Positions 26,966 through 36,525 of a stretch of 51,731 nucleotides of DNA are shown one piece after another. A program made the translations under genes and the position numbers. How positions within the stretch are numbered: position 1 is the stretch's first letter; every line of letters starts with the position of its first letter. The notes below the pieces were generated by a model. The model did no database searches, was not told where the DNA came from, and was given only the letters and a program-made list of their open reading frames with translations. The DNA is taken from assembly GCA_902562525.1 (NCBI GenBank), contig CACETT010000005.1:1-51731 (forward strand), given 5' to 3'. The stretch is from an uncultured Alphaproteobacteria bacterium (GTDB lineage Bacteria > Pseudomonadota > Alphaproteobacteria > UBA7887).

Positions 26966-27916
26966 ATGCGGATTAGCTCGATAGAGTATAAACTTGGATC
27001 TCAGAGCGAAACCTTAGCAGACTTGGGGAAATATAATCCTGACTGGCAGACAGAGCGTTTATTGGCAAAAACGGGTATAGCAAGGCGACAGGTTTTGACT
27101 CCCGATGAAACCCTCCTAGGGTTGGCGGAAGAGGCCTGTGAGAAAGTATTCGCGGACCATCGACGTGATGGAGTTGATGGCTTGCTTTATGTAACCCAAT
27201 CGCCAGATTCAAGAATTCCGACAACGGCCTGCTTACTGCATGAACGTTTGAAATTACCCAAACATTGTTTGGCCTTCGATGTTAACCAAGGTTGTTCAGG
27301 TTTTGTATATGCGTTGTCATTGGCAGTTTCCCTGCTGAGGGCCCGTCAAGTCAATCAGTGTTTGATAGTTTGTGCCGAGGCCTACAGCAGGTATATCCCA
27401 CTCCATGACCGAACCAGCAGGCCAATATTTAGCGATGGCGTTAGCGCTACTATTGTTGATCTGGAAGGAAGTGGGGATATTGGGCCTTTTGTTTTTGCTA
27501 CTGATGGTAGCGGAGCCCCCAACCTTACTCTAACTTCAAGTACTCACGACACGTCGCCTGCTCAGGAAATTCTGTATATGAATGGGCCCAAGGTCCTTGA
27601 GTTTACCATGGATGAAGTGCCGAAGTCTGTGGACCGTCTTCTTAGACGAGCTGACCTCCAACTGAAAGATATAGATATGTTTGTGTTTCATCAGGCCAGT
27701 AAGGTTGTATTGGACCGGATTCAGAGAAAGATTGGCATCGAAGAAGAAAAATTGTTTCGCAACTATCAGAATATAGGCAATACGGTTTCTGCCACGATCC
27801 CTATAGCTATGAAGGAAGCTAGGCGCGCTGGCAAGTTGGGCGAGGGAATGAAAGTACTAGTTATGGGGTTTGGTGTGGGTTATTCGCTGGCGGGCTGTGT
27901 TGTACAAACTGGTTAG
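26966..27916 (+). CDS. Beta-ketoacyl-ACP synthase III (FabH-like)
   Basis: This 316-residue thiolase-fold protein has the full catalytic triad: Cys in VNQGCSGFVYALSL (about residue 111), His in FVFHQASK and Asn in NIGNTVSATIPIAM. FabH condenses acyl-CoA with malonyl-ACP. No plsX, acpP or other fab gene is nearby. It stands alone on + between cysQ and the Wzy/WaaL-like gene, suggesting a paralogue that makes a special acyl group, perhaps for the glycan, rather than housekeeping FabH. It has a good ribosome site, AGGA, 7 bases before the ATG. Confidence 0.9.
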   Translation: MRISSIEYKLGSQSETLADLGKYNPDWQTERLLAKTGIARRQVLTPDETLLGLAEEACEKVFADHRRDGVDGLLYVTQSPDSRIPTTACLLHERLKLPKHCLAFDVNQGCSGFVYALSLAVSLLRARQVNQCLIVCAEAYSRYIPLHDRTSRPIFSDGVSATIVDLEGSGDIGPFVFATDGSGAPNLTLTSSTHDTSPAQEILYMNGPKVLEFTMDEVPKSVDRLLRRADLQLKDIDMFVFHQASKVVLDRIQRKIGIEEEKLFRNYQNIGNTVSATIPIAMKEARRAGKLGEGMKVLVMGFGVGYSLAGCVVQTG

Positions 27917-28038
27917 TTGTGACTCTTTGATTTAGAAAAGCGCGTTGGCCCGTATCGGGAATGTGACCATATCATCTAAAGGACGGTTTTTACCTAAAGA
28001 TTCCGAATGCTAATATTTGGCATTCAGAAACTGTATGG

Positions 28039-29289
28039 CTAAGTGGTTGGATTCATAGCGGTCCGGGTACAGGCCTGTGTTAGCACTGCGGCTATACCAA
28101 GGGTTGCTAGCCACCAACCTTGCCAAAAACCGAAACCCAGTTGTGATATAACAAACCCAGCTGTTAACCCTGATATCGAGATACAACATGCTAGCCTTTG
28201 TTCCTTAGCCCCGGGGATTGCGGTCAGGATAAGGAAGAACAGCATTGAGAATAATATAAGGCCTACTAGACCAAGCTCTAACCAGATTTGGATGAGTGCA
28301 TTGTGGGGGTGTAATGGGAGGGCCTGCCCCAGTATGGGCGCGTCTGGATCTACTGGATGGTCTGCCGTGCCTATGACTATTTCCTCACCACCCCCTGGCA
28401 AAATGCGAGCGGTATTTAAGCCCCAACCTAGTATTGGGTTTTCAAGGATCTGTTCCGAAGAAAATTGCCATATCATTAAGCGATGGACTATAGATGCTGG
28501 GTTGGCTAGGTGTTCTGATAGTATTGAGACAGCATGCGGTGCCATAGATGAAAGGTAGGGGATCGCTATGACCGAACAAAGGTATACTGAACCCAAGGTA
28601 AATTTCGCCAAAGTTGGGGAATGCCAGGCCACTAAAAATGCCAGACTAGCGCAGCATAGTGCCAGGAGAGGCGCGGAAGGCGCTAACAATAAAAGAGATA
28701 TTGTCGCGAGAACAACAAATGCGAATGTGGCGGGGCGGCCAAGAGTTTTTAGAATGGCAAGGGACCATGGCCATAGGAAAATTACGATGACGCTCGCGTT
28801 GCGATTCAGGAACCTAAGTTCATGATCCGTTACTTCAGTTTTTTGAACCCAAATCGTATGTAGGTGGATGGCCCCGATCGATAATATCGTAATAGTGATC
28901 CCAGCTATCGCACCGTATGCCATGCATTTAAGTAGAAGGCCTTGTTCGGAGAACTTGAGCCGGTTAGCCGTCTCACAGAGAATGATTAGTGTTGTTGCCG
29001 CGAGTAGTAAACGAAAAGCAGAGGATAGGCTGTGTAACCCGTCAATGGACCAAATACTGCTTATCGCCGCCCAAGCCGTCAGCAATATTATGATTATGAT
29101 GGAGGTTGTCCGCTTCAGGAACCATCCTTTTTCATTGATAGGGCGCAATAGGCAGACATAAAAAGCCGCTAGAACTGCAGCTGAGGAGATTTGCAAAGGG
29201 GCTAGAGGAGCTAGAGATGGGATAACGCAAGCTAATCCGCACAATACGAAGGTATCTGAAGGCAAACGCATTTTTTTTACAAGAGCCAT
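28039..29289 (-). CDS. O-antigen polymerase/ligase-type membrane protein (Wzy/WaaL family)
   Basis: About 416 residues and some 11-12 membrane segments. The large periplasmic loop carries the Wzy_C pattern: ENPILGWGLNTARILPGG, then LPLHPHNALIQIWLELGLVG near residues 350-370. Proteins of this kind polymerise O-units or ligate glycan to lipid A core; sequence alone does not decide which. The open frame reaches 29418 inside asnB, but the ATG at 29289 follows a GGGAGGAG Shine-Dalgarno, so I start there. Its 5' end lies 41 bp beyond the asnB stop. It converges on KAS III and closes the long minus-strand cluster. Confidence 0.85.
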   Translation of the reverse strand: MALVKKMRLPSDTFVLCGLACVIPSLAPLAPLQISSAAVLAAFYVCLLRPINEKGWFLKRTTSIIIIILLTAWAAISSIWSIDGLHSLSSAFRLLLAATTLIILCETANRLKFSEQGLLLKCMAYGAIAGITITILSIGAIHLHTIWVQKTEVTDHELRFLNRNASVIVIFLWPWSLAILKTLGRPATFAFVVLATISLLLLAPSAPLLALCCASLAFLVAWHSPTLAKFTLGSVYLCSVIAIPYLSSMAPHAVSILSEHLANPASIVHRLMIWQFSSEQILENPILGWGLNTARILPGGGEEIVIGTADHPVDPDAPILGQALPLHPHNALIQIWLELGLVGLILFSMLFFLILTAIPGAKEQRLACCISISGLTAGFVISQLGFGFWQGWWLATLGIAAVLTQACTRTAMNPTT

Positions 29290-29330
29290 TCTCCTCCCTT
29301 TCTTCGAATACCAGTAGCCGTTCTTATAGT

Positions 29331-31289
29331 TTATGCGGCCTCGAGCCATGCTTGGAACATTAATACAGGCCAGAGTTGGTATTGGTGATTGTGTGCTCCC
29401 GAGAGGTGTTCTTTCCATACGGTTCGAACGGTTTTAGGATCAAAATAGCTGGTGTGTTGGAGATTGTTAATACTCAAAAGCTCTTCGGCCCATTCGCGTA
29501 AATCATTACGCAGCCAATTTGCCAGAGGGACGCCAAACCCCATTTTTGGCCTCTCAAAGAGGGGGCGGGGAATATAAGAGCTCAGAACTTCCCGTAATAT
29601 CCACTTTCCGCAACCGTTCTGGACTTTCAAATTTAACGGGAGTCGCCACGCAAACTCAAAAAGTTTGTGATCCAATAATGGCACGCGCGCCTCTAACCCA
29701 ACAGCCATGCTGGCCCGATCTAGTTTTACAAGTATGTCATTGGGAAGATAGAAAATGGTATCCAGGAGCATAATTTGTTGAACAAGACTATTAATCTGGG
29801 GCCATTCATAATGTTTGTGTCTCGGATGTGGCGTTTTCCCGTCGCCTATAACAGCAGAAGAGGGATCTTCCCATTGGGAAACAAGGTGCCAATACATCTC
29901 TCTATAGTCTGGCGCATTAATCATATTTCCTAGCTTGTAAAGCTTGTCACCAAATTGGGCAATCGGTCGCTGTGTCCTCGAATATTTTGTGACCGTAGAG
30001 TATATCTTGTCCCATCGCTCGGGAGATAGGCTGTGAAACCTTCTAGCTAACCAGGAGCGCATCCAGAGAGGGTAACTGTTGACTAGTTTGCCGAGGCGTT
30101 GAGACCATATGTAACGGTTGTAACCTCCAAAAAGTTCATCTCCTCCGTCACCAGAAAGACTGACGGTGACATGCTGTCGTGCAAGCTTTGACACTAAGTG
30201 CGTGGGGAGTTGAGAGGAGTCAGCAAAGGGTTCGTCATAGACCTTGGGCATGTCCGGAATTATTGATTGGGCATCCCTTGATGTTAAGTATAATTCTGTA
30301 TGATCGGTGCCAATTGCTCGGGCAATCTTTTTTGCATCTAGTGCCTCATTGTATCCTTGGTCCACGAAACCAATCGAAAAGGTTTTAATGGGTGTCCTGG
30401 AGTTTTGTTGCATTACAGCCGTGACCAACGAAGAATCTATTCCCCCAGAAAGGAAGGCTCCAATGGGCACATCAGCAACCATGCATCGGGACACAGCATC
30501 GTTGAGTTCAACTTTCAGGTGTTTGACTGCCTGATCGGCTTCGAGTTTTAGAGGTGAAGAAAGGCTTTTGGTAGCGGCTGCTAATGGGGACCAGAAAGCC
30601 TCAGGTTCCCGCAGTCTCCGATACTTAAGATCGTGGGGGCTGATAGTTAAAACAGTTCCTGGCATCAGTTTCCAACAGTCGTGGTAAATGGTACGGGGAG
30701 CGGGAATATTACTATGCTGCAGTAGTAGTTGCACAGAGCCCCTATCGATAGTCTTCTCGAATCCTGGGAAATTCACTAAAGCCGATAACTCCGAGCCAAA
30801 GACAAGATTCTTATTGGCCCAGCCATAGTAGAGAGGCTTCTGGCCAAATCGATCTCTAACAAGGTGTAATCGTTGCTCCTGTCTGTCCCATAAAGCGAAC
30901 GCAAACATTCCATTAATTTTGCTGAGTGTTTCAAGTAGGCCCCACTTGCTTATCGCGGCGATTAAGACTTCTGTATCGGACCGGCCTTTATATTGTATCC
31001 CAACAGCTGCGAGATCTTTTCGTAGCTCTGCAAAATTGTAGATCTCACCGTTATAGGTCAAGATAAGTCTCTCATCTTGACTAATCATAGGCTGGTGCCC
31101 CTGGGCAGAGGGGTCTAAAATGGAGAGTCGACGATGGCCTAGGGCGATTCCAGACTGGCTATCGGTCCAGGTGCCGTGATCGTCGGGTCCACGATGCTGG
31201 AGCTGTTCCGCAGACTTGTGGATCCAAGAAGCAAGAGTGACCTGATCCATAGGCCGTTGCCATGTCATACAGCCAGTTAAACCGCACAT
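29331..31289 (-). CDS. AsnB-type glutamine amidotransferase
   Basis: This 652-residue protein has the N-terminal Ntn-glutaminase, starting directly with the nucleophile (MCGLTGC) and carrying QHRGPDDHG, LGHRRLSILDPS and LTYNGEIYNF. The C-terminal PP-loop synthetase has GAFLSGGIDSSLVTAVM at about residue 270 and SLSGDGGDELFGGYNRY. It uses glutamine ammonia and ATP to amidate a carboxylate. Free-standing AsnB is possible, but within O-antigen loci homologues such as WbpS amidate uronic-acid residues, and I favour that role from context. It is slightly longer than AsnB of E. coli. Confidence 0.9.
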   Translation of the reverse strand: MCGLTGCMTWQRPMDQVTLASWIHKSAEQLQHRGPDDHGTWTDSQSGIALGHRRLSILDPSAQGHQPMISQDERLILTYNGEIYNFAELRKDLAAVGIQYKGRSDTEVLIAAISKWGLLETLSKINGMFAFALWDRQEQRLHLVRDRFGQKPLYYGWANKNLVFGSELSALVNFPGFEKTIDRGSVQLLLQHSNIPAPRTIYHDCWKLMPGTVLTISPHDLKYRRLREPEAFWSPLAAATKSLSSPLKLEADQAVKHLKVELNDAVSRCMVADVPIGAFLSGGIDSSLVTAVMQQNSRTPIKTFSIGFVDQGYNEALDAKKIARAIGTDHTELYLTSRDAQSIIPDMPKVYDEPFADSSQLPTHLVSKLARQHVTVSLSGDGGDELFGGYNRYIWSQRLGKLVNSYPLWMRSWLARRFHSLSPERWDKIYSTVTKYSRTQRPIAQFGDKLYKLGNMINAPDYREMYWHLVSQWEDPSSAVIGDGKTPHPRHKHYEWPQINSLVQQIMLLDTIFYLPNDILVKLDRASMAVGLEARVPLLDHKLFEFAWRLPLNLKVQNGCGKWILREVLSSYIPRPLFERPKMGFGVPLANWLRNDLREWAEELLSINNLQHTSYFDPKTVRTVWKEHLSGAHNHQYQLWPVLMFQAWLEAA

Positions 31290-31304
31290 GCTATAAACCC
31301 CCGA

Positions 31305-32465
31305 TCATGGCACATCTTTTTTTAGGCTACTATAAAGCTGTTGGTAACTTTGAACGCAAGTTTCTAGAGAAAACTTTTTTGCAACCCTACTTTTTCCGGC
31401 GGCACCCATCGATGCTCTGCGATGAGGATCGCTGGCTAGGTGCAGCAGCGCATCAGCTAAGTTATCGCAATCTTTTGGTGATACGAGTATCCCGGTTACT
31501 CCATTTTCTAGAAGCTCTGGATTGCCGCCTACGTTGGTGGCGATCATTGGCAGGCCTGCTGCCATGCACTCCAATATAGCATTGGATGACCCCTCCTCAT
31601 GTGAATTTAGGACTCCTATATCACTGGCACAAAGTATATCCGGTATGTCATTGCGAGACCCTAGCCAGAGAATATTTTCAACCAAACCTAGCTGCTTTGT
31701 TCGGTTTTGTAGGGTTTTTAGAGGACCATCGTCACGTCCCACACACGCTAACCTCCAGTTTTTTGGCAATTTTGCCGAAATTAAGTGGAGGGCGCTTAGA
31801 AGGTCGGCATGACCCTTGTAAGGGATATAATTGGCCACTTTTGTAATAAGAAGAGCTTCTTCCGGAATTCCGAGACTAGAGCGCACTAGTCTGCGTGATT
31901 TTGTCTGCGAAAAGACGCTTGTATCAACTCCATTGTTAATGAGCCTGACGCGCTGTGCATTCCTTCCCGATTCCTTTTTGAGTTCTTCCACAACGGCATT
32001 GCTGTTCCCGATCAAGATATGGGTTTTCCCGTGCAGCCAGTGCTCTAGGCGGGTTAATAAAGGGTGTTTTGTTTGATAGCGGTTTAGGCTCCGACGGCTC
32101 ATAATGCGGACTGGTATTTTTAAAAGTAGTGCCCACAAATTGCCTATTAAGTATGCTTCTGGCAGAAAACTATGTACTGCGGCTGGGCGTAAGGAAGAGA
32201 GTATTTTTCCTAACCACAGGACCTTTAAAAGTAATTTAATGGGTGTGACTTTTTCAGTCCAGCTGGGAAGGTTAGGTGAAAAAACGGAGAGCTCATGTTG
32301 TTCAAATAGGGGAGCCAGCGTCCCTGGTTGGCTGAAAGTAGCTATAGCTATTTTAAAACCTCTTTTTTTTAGACGAGGCAGAATTTGGAGCAAGTGCTTC
32401 TCTGTTCCACCCGTATTGAGTGACCCAATGACAATCAAAACATCAGTATAATGGGTAGCCTTCAT
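31305..32465 (-). CDS. Family 4 glycosyltransferase
   Basis: This 386-residue GT-B protein has an N-terminal acceptor domain with GSLNTGGTEKHLLQILPRL near residues 14-32. The C-terminal donor domain has VANYIPYKGHADLL, LWLGSRNDIPDILCASDIG and the GT4 motif HEEGSSNAILECMAAGLPMIATNVGGNPELL (quoted as HEEGSSNAILECMAAG and LPMIATNVGGNPELL). It is a retaining transferase building the repeat unit; donor and linkage are unknown. It overlaps the next GT4 gene upstream by 4 bp and lies 15 bp before asnB, so these are cotranscribed. Confidence 0.9.
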   Translation of the reverse strand: MKATHYTDVLIVIGSLNTGGTEKHLLQILPRLKKRGFKIAIATFSQPGTLAPLFEQHELSVFSPNLPSWTEKVTPIKLLLKVLWLGKILSSLRPAAVHSFLPEAYLIGNLWALLLKIPVRIMSRRSLNRYQTKHPLLTRLEHWLHGKTHILIGNSNAVVEELKKESGRNAQRVRLINNGVDTSVFSQTKSRRLVRSSLGIPEEALLITKVANYIPYKGHADLLSALHLISAKLPKNWRLACVGRDDGPLKTLQNRTKQLGLVENILWLGSRNDIPDILCASDIGVLNSHEEGSSNAILECMAAGLPMIATNVGGNPELLENGVTGILVSPKDCDNLADALLHLASDPHRRASMGAAGKSRVAKKFSLETCVQSYQQLYSSLKKDVP

Positions 32466-33685
32466 TGCCGCTGGCTATTGCTGATCAGTGTTTGGTAGGC
32501 ATTTATGTATTGCCCAACAATTTTGTCCCAACTGAAGTCCTTCGCTCGTTGTCTCGAGGCTTCCATATAGTGGGAGCGTAAATTTGCATCAGTACGTATT
32601 TTATACATTGCTTCAGCAAGAGCAGAGACATCCCCGACGGAGACCATTTTTCCATAGGAACCGTTTTCTATGACATCTATGCAACCCGGTCCATCAGTAG
32701 TAATGATCGGAAGCCCAGCAGCCATAGCTTCTATTAGTGCGATTCCAAAACTTTCTATGTGAGAAGGAAAAATAAAAGCATCCGCCGTTTTATAGAGATC
32801 TACGAGGTCTTGAGAGGGCCAGTCCGCATCAATCACATTTTTAGAGTCAGCTCCGATTTCTCCTAAGCAGAATATTGTGTCATTTAGTCCTTCTTTGGCA
32901 ATAAGGGCAGACAGCGGCTCAGTGTTTGCCCCCGCAATGACCACGGTGAATGGCACGGACGTAGTTTTCTTGAGTAGGGAAGATGCGCGGATCAAATCTG
33001 AAAAGCCTTTCTTCGGGTGGTTTCTGCCGACCGTTAGGAAAAGAAAAGCTTCCTGCGGCAAATTATACTTTTCACGAAGCGCCTTTGGACAACTATTTTT
33101 TTTAAATCTTCCTAAACTCACTCCATTTGTTATTCGCAGTATTTTGGACTGTGGGATGCCTATGTTTTCGTATTCTTGTTGAATAGATTTTGTTATAGCT
33201 ACCATCCCGTCAGCTTGTGGCAACCATTGCTTTACTATCTTGTCTACCTTGGGATTTATCCTCATACCGTAGTTTATTTTCCGGTTGACCTGGATGTCTT
33301 CCCCTGCGCACCTGATAATGTGTGGAACGTTGTTGAGTCCAAACCGAGCAAGCGCGGTACCAACAGGGTAGCCAACTGTGCCATGCCATATATCAAAGTT
33401 GTACTTCCATTGTAGTACTTTGAAGTAATTGGAAAGAAAAACCGTAGCTGCCTGGGGTGAAATACTGGAAAGGGTTAAGCTCTTAGGGGGTAGACTTAGC
33501 AATTTATAGGGCAGGGTGAAACGATGGCGGCGGAGATCATAAACATGGCTGGCTGGAGCAATCACCATAGGAGTATGACCCTGCTGGGAGAGTCGCTTGG
33601 CTATGTTATGCAGTCCTATTTCAACGCCCCCGATAGCGGGCAAGAAGGTTGAGGTAGGTAGGGCAATTGTTAGTTGATGCGGCAT
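32462..33685 (-). CDS. Family 4 glycosyltransferase
   Basis: About 407 residues, GT-B fold. The N-terminal domain has FLPAIGGVEIGLHNIAKRL; the donor domain has FLFLTVGRNHPKKGFSDLI, then VDLYKTADAFIFPSHIES and FGIALIEAMAAGLPIITTDG. It is probably a retaining sugar transferase of the glycan repeat. The frame opens at an ATG at 33715 that would overlap the upstream gene by 23 bp; the ATG at 33685 starts MPHQLTIALPTS and is preferred. It overlaps the downstream GT4 by 4 bp. The specific sugar cannot be assigned. Confidence 0.88.
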   Translation of the reverse strand: MPHQLTIALPTSTFLPAIGGVEIGLHNIAKRLSQQGHTPMVIAPASHVYDLRRHRFTLPYKLLSLPPKSLTLSSISPQAATVFLSNYFKVLQWKYNFDIWHGTVGYPVGTALARFGLNNVPHIIRCAGEDIQVNRKINYGMRINPKVDKIVKQWLPQADGMVAITKSIQQEYENIGIPQSKILRITNGVSLGRFKKNSCPKALREKYNLPQEAFLFLTVGRNHPKKGFSDLIRASSLLKKTTSVPFTVVIAGANTEPLSALIAKEGLNDTIFCLGEIGADSKNVIDADWPSQDLVDLYKTADAFIFPSHIESFGIALIEAMAAGLPIITTDGPGCIDVIENGSYGKMVSVGDVSALAEAMYKIRTDANLRSHYMEASRQRAKDFSWDKIVGQYINAYQTLISNSQRQ

Positions 33686-33692
33686 CACGTGG

Positions 33693-34787
33693 TCAATCCG
33701 AGGGAATGGTATCATTTATAATGGATAAGACCCGGCTGCAGAATTCTGTCTTAGATTGATCACGGCTCAGGGCTTTTCTATACTCATTCTGAGCTGCTGT
33801 AGCCAGTTCCACCAGCTTACCTGGACATTCAATTGCTTCCGAACATTTTTCTTCAAAATCGCTCAAATCCCACGCATGACTAATCATTGTTTCGTCTTTT
33901 CGGAATAAGTTGGGCCAAGTAACCATGTGAGACATGTCAGGTTTGAGTAGTGTGGCGCCACATAGAGTTGCCTCAAAGTCTTTAAGTGTAATTTCACCAA
34001 AACCAAACGGAGATACAACGAGTCGTGTATTTCTCATTTCCACAAAGTATGCGTGTCTAGAAAGTTTTTCTGTATCCATTTCACTTTCTAAAATATCGTG
34101 AATCTGCTTTCGTTGATACGCAACGGAATCACGTTCGTAACTCAAGCCCATCCTACATGATTTAGGAATGCTTCTCTCTTTCTTTGGCGAGGTGAAGTGT
34201 TGAGGTATTTGGAATAAGAAATTCAACGGAAAGAATTGTCTTAATGCCATTATTTGTGGTCCAAACAGACGATAGTCGGCTATTCCGGAATTCCATGAGA
34301 GCCGCAACTTTCGCAGTGATTCTTGTTCAGTCACGATGCGAGGTTTTGCCGGACAGAGGTCCTGGATGGAGCGCGTGCGAAAATAATAATCGGTCCAAAT
34401 TCGATTTCCGTATTGAGGCTTCATGTAGAGAGTGAGGTCCTTATAGAGTTGTGATTTGCAATAATAGCGAACAAAGGGAAGGACCTGTGGCTGGAGCCAT
34501 CCGGTACTGTCAGAGATATCAAACCAAACTATTGGTACTTTAGCGGCAAGGTTGGATATCTCCGCTAGGACCCTCTCATCGCCGTCCCTTGCCCAGCGGT
34601 GGCTGTAGAAACGACTTTCAACGAATAAAACATCGCAATCAGACAATCGCGGTTTGTCGGCCCCTTTGAAGAAGCGAATCTTAACTCCGGCATCGCGAAG
34701 CTCGCGCTGAAATACGATGAACGGAAACAAAAATGCTATACCGTTGGGTGAAGCAAACCCCGTAGTTAAAATATTTATGTGGTACAT
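33693..34787 (-). CDS. Probable CgeB-like glycosyltransferase
   Basis: About 364 residues. I recognise only a C-terminal GT-B-like donor segment, RLVVSPFGFGEITLKDFEAT then CGATLLKPDM, which resembles the Glyco_trans_1_2 (CgeB-like) group. The N-terminal half, with CDVLFVESRFYS and VPIVWFDISDSTGWLQPQ, fits a Rossmann-like acceptor domain. The frame extends to 34847, but the ATG at 34787 (MYHINILTTGF) looks like the natural start; neither has a clear ribosome site. It sits between the NeuA-like gene and two GT4 genes, so a glycan transferase role is likely. Whether it uses the CMP-sugar made next door is unknown. Confidence 0.65.
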   Translation of the reverse strand: MYHINILTTGFASPNGIAFLFPFIVFQRELRDAGVKIRFFKGADKPRLSDCDVLFVESRFYSHRWARDGDERVLAEISNLAAKVPIVWFDISDSTGWLQPQVLPFVRYYCKSQLYKDLTLYMKPQYGNRIWTDYYFRTRSIQDLCPAKPRIVTEQESLRKLRLSWNSGIADYRLFGPQIMALRQFFPLNFLFQIPQHFTSPKKERSIPKSCRMGLSYERDSVAYQRKQIHDILESEMDTEKLSRHAYFVEMRNTRLVVSPFGFGEITLKDFEATLCGATLLKPDMSHMVTWPNLFRKDETMISHAWDLSDFEEKCSEAIECPGKLVELATAAQNEYRKALSRDQSKTEFCSRVLSIINDTIPSD

Positions 34788-34920
34788 TATTACCGTCTGA
34801 ATACTGTTCAGTTTGTTAACCAAAGATCTTCTAAGAACGGTCCACATTATTCAGAAATATGCAGCTTTTCCGTAAGGCCACTGCTTTGGCACGTTTAAAA
34901 CAAACCGATGGAGTGGGTTC

Positions 34921-35628
34921 TTAGACTTGGTTTAAAATATAGTTTTCCATTAACACTTCACAAAAACGGATGTCCTCAGGCTCATCAATTTGAAAGCTTT
35001 TCCAGAAGTCCATGAGCCACACGCCCATTTTTCCGCCTAGCCGATTTTTATGGGCTCGAATTATACTAGGTCGAAAAATCCAAAATGATCCATTTTCTAA
35101 GTACTGGTCCGGCTTTTCCTGACGACGGCCCCGGTTACGGTAATCGTACGTAAAGCTCTCCAGTTCCCCCCTGTTTGTGCTGCGCCAGAGGTTGAAATCA
35201 GGAACTAAAGTAGCTGAGAAAAGAGAGTCCAGCCCATCGTCAGAGAATTTAGTGAGTGCTCCTTCGAAGTCTGTGCTTGTTCGGATAGGCGAAGTGCACT
35301 GGGGGGCGACTAGGTTGGTTACAGGCACCCTTTGAGAATCAAAGAAATCGAGCGCGTGCATCCATCCAGCCTCTGAAGAGGCGTTATCATTGGCTAACTT
35401 ACTAGGCCGTTTTATTTCACCAATTCCGTATTTTGCTCCAAGATTAAGAATAGCTCGGTCATCTGAGCTTATCCATACCGAGTCTATAGTCTTCGTTGCA
35501 AGTAGTTGTTCAATAGTCCAGGAAATCAAAGGTTTGCCGCAAAATGGGGAAAGGTTTTTTTGGGGAATTCCTTTGGATCCCCCGCGTGCCAGAATTACAG
35601 CTACGTTGGTCACGGCTTTCTGGTCCAC
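34921..35628 (-). CDS. Acylneuraminate cytidylyltransferase-like (NeuA/PseF family)
   Basis: This 235-residue protein has the CMP-sugar synthetase signature VAVILARGGSKGIPQKNL at about residues 9-26, then GKPLISWTIEQL, SVWISSDD and the substrate region SSEAGWMHALDFF. It activates a nonulosonic acid (sialic, legionaminic or pseudaminic type) with CTP. It pairs functionally with the NeuB-type and PseC-type genes at 39.7 and 42.4 kb. The start is a GTG with no obvious ribosome site. No obvious sialyltransferase is adjacent; the neighbouring unassigned transferases are candidates. Confidence 0.87.
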   Translation of the reverse strand: MDQKAVTNVAVILARGGSKGIPQKNLSPFCGKPLISWTIEQLLATKTIDSVWISSDDRAILNLGAKYGIGEIKRPSKLANDNASSEAGWMHALDFFDSQRVPVTNLVAPQCTSPIRTSTDFEGALTKFSDDGLDSLFSATLVPDFNLWRSTNRGELESFTYDYRNRGRRQEKPDQYLENGSFWIFRPSIIRAHKNRLGGKMGVWLMDFWKSFQIDEPEDIRFCEVLMENYILNQV

Positions 35629-35742
35629 GAGAAGATAGACGTTAAGGGAACGCGGATAAATATTTGTGTATTCATTGGGTCTTTAACCTACTGCGAATAG
35701 TTTACAAAGTGGTGGAGCGAGACCCTCAATTATTCGATGTTA

Positions 35743-36525
35743 TTACACTGTGCAATAGAAGGTCATAAAGTTACCGTAAAAGGGTGGGGAAATGCCCTGG
35801 GGGCTGAGTAAATTGAGAAGGGTTTGCCGAGTAAAGTAGGAGGTATCAAAGAAAGGATATTCTACTTTTTGGATTTTGAAACCAATGTCTCTTAGAAGTC
35901 GATGCATGGAGTCATTGGAAAATAAGCTGATGTGTGTTGGATCGTGCAGGAGTCGGTAATTCGTCCCATAACGGCGGGCGGCCCCTGAGTCAAAATCGGG
36001 GGTTCCAAGAATCATGTGCCCTTTTGGAAGTATCATGCTTCGGATAGCTTTGAGGGCATCGACCGGGTTTTGTAAGTGTTCTACGACGTGGTACATAACT
36101 ATCAGGTCGAAGGGCTTACTTTGTATATCCGCGTCTTCCAAGTTTGCTATTTCAATGTTGGCATGAGTAGCCGTTATAGAGCCGGCTGTTCGCGACGGCT
36201 CTACTCCATATTTATCCCAAGCAGGATCAATTGCGGACAGTAACCATCCGGGCCCACACCCAATGTCTAGCACTTTGCCGGGCGTCAATCTTCCAATAAA
36301 TTTTAGCTCTTCCCTGATATTGGAGACGTATGTCTGAGCTTCTTTAAGCCGGTTGCGGGATTGACCATCAGGGTCAACCTTTGGGTCCCAATAGGTATCA
36401 GGCTCCTGATGAGTTCTAGGCGGAAGAGCCACGAAATAGTCCATGGTCTTGTAGAGGTTTGCCATGGCTATGGGGAGATTAAAGGGTGTGCCATCAATGG
36501 TTTTTAAGGTGTTATGCGGATCCAT
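35743..36525 (-). CDS. SAM-dependent class I methyltransferase
   Basis: This 260-residue protein has the Rossmann-fold motif I VLDIGCGPGWLLSAIDP at about residues 86-102, the post-I acidic residue in YGVEPSR, and motif II FDLIVMYHVVEHLQNPVDAL. These are standard for small-molecule and sugar O- or N-methyltransferases in polysaccharide loci. The substrate is unknown; methylation of a repeat-unit sugar or capping of the chain end are the two usual roles. A 497-bp region without a clear gene lies upstream, so it may have its own promoter there. Confidence 0.87.
   Translation of the reverse strand: MDPHNTLKTIDGTPFNLPIAMANLYKTMDYFVALPPRTHQEPDTYWDPKVDPDGQSRNRLKEAQTYVSNIREELKFIGRLTPGKVLDIGCGPGWLLSAIDPAWDKYGVEPSRTAGSITATHANIEIANLEDADIQSKPFDLIVMYHVVEHLQNPVDALKAIRSMILPKGHMILGTPDFDSGAARRYGTNYRLLHDPTHISLFSNDSMHRLLRDIGFKIQKVEYPFFDTSYFTRQTLLNLLSPQGISPPFYGNFMTFYCTV

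Noticed and set aside
28005-28025. GAATGC/GCATTC hairpin between KAS III and the Wzy-like gene as a bidirectional terminator
   Set aside because: The stem is only 6 bp with a 9-base loop and no T tract follows on either strand.
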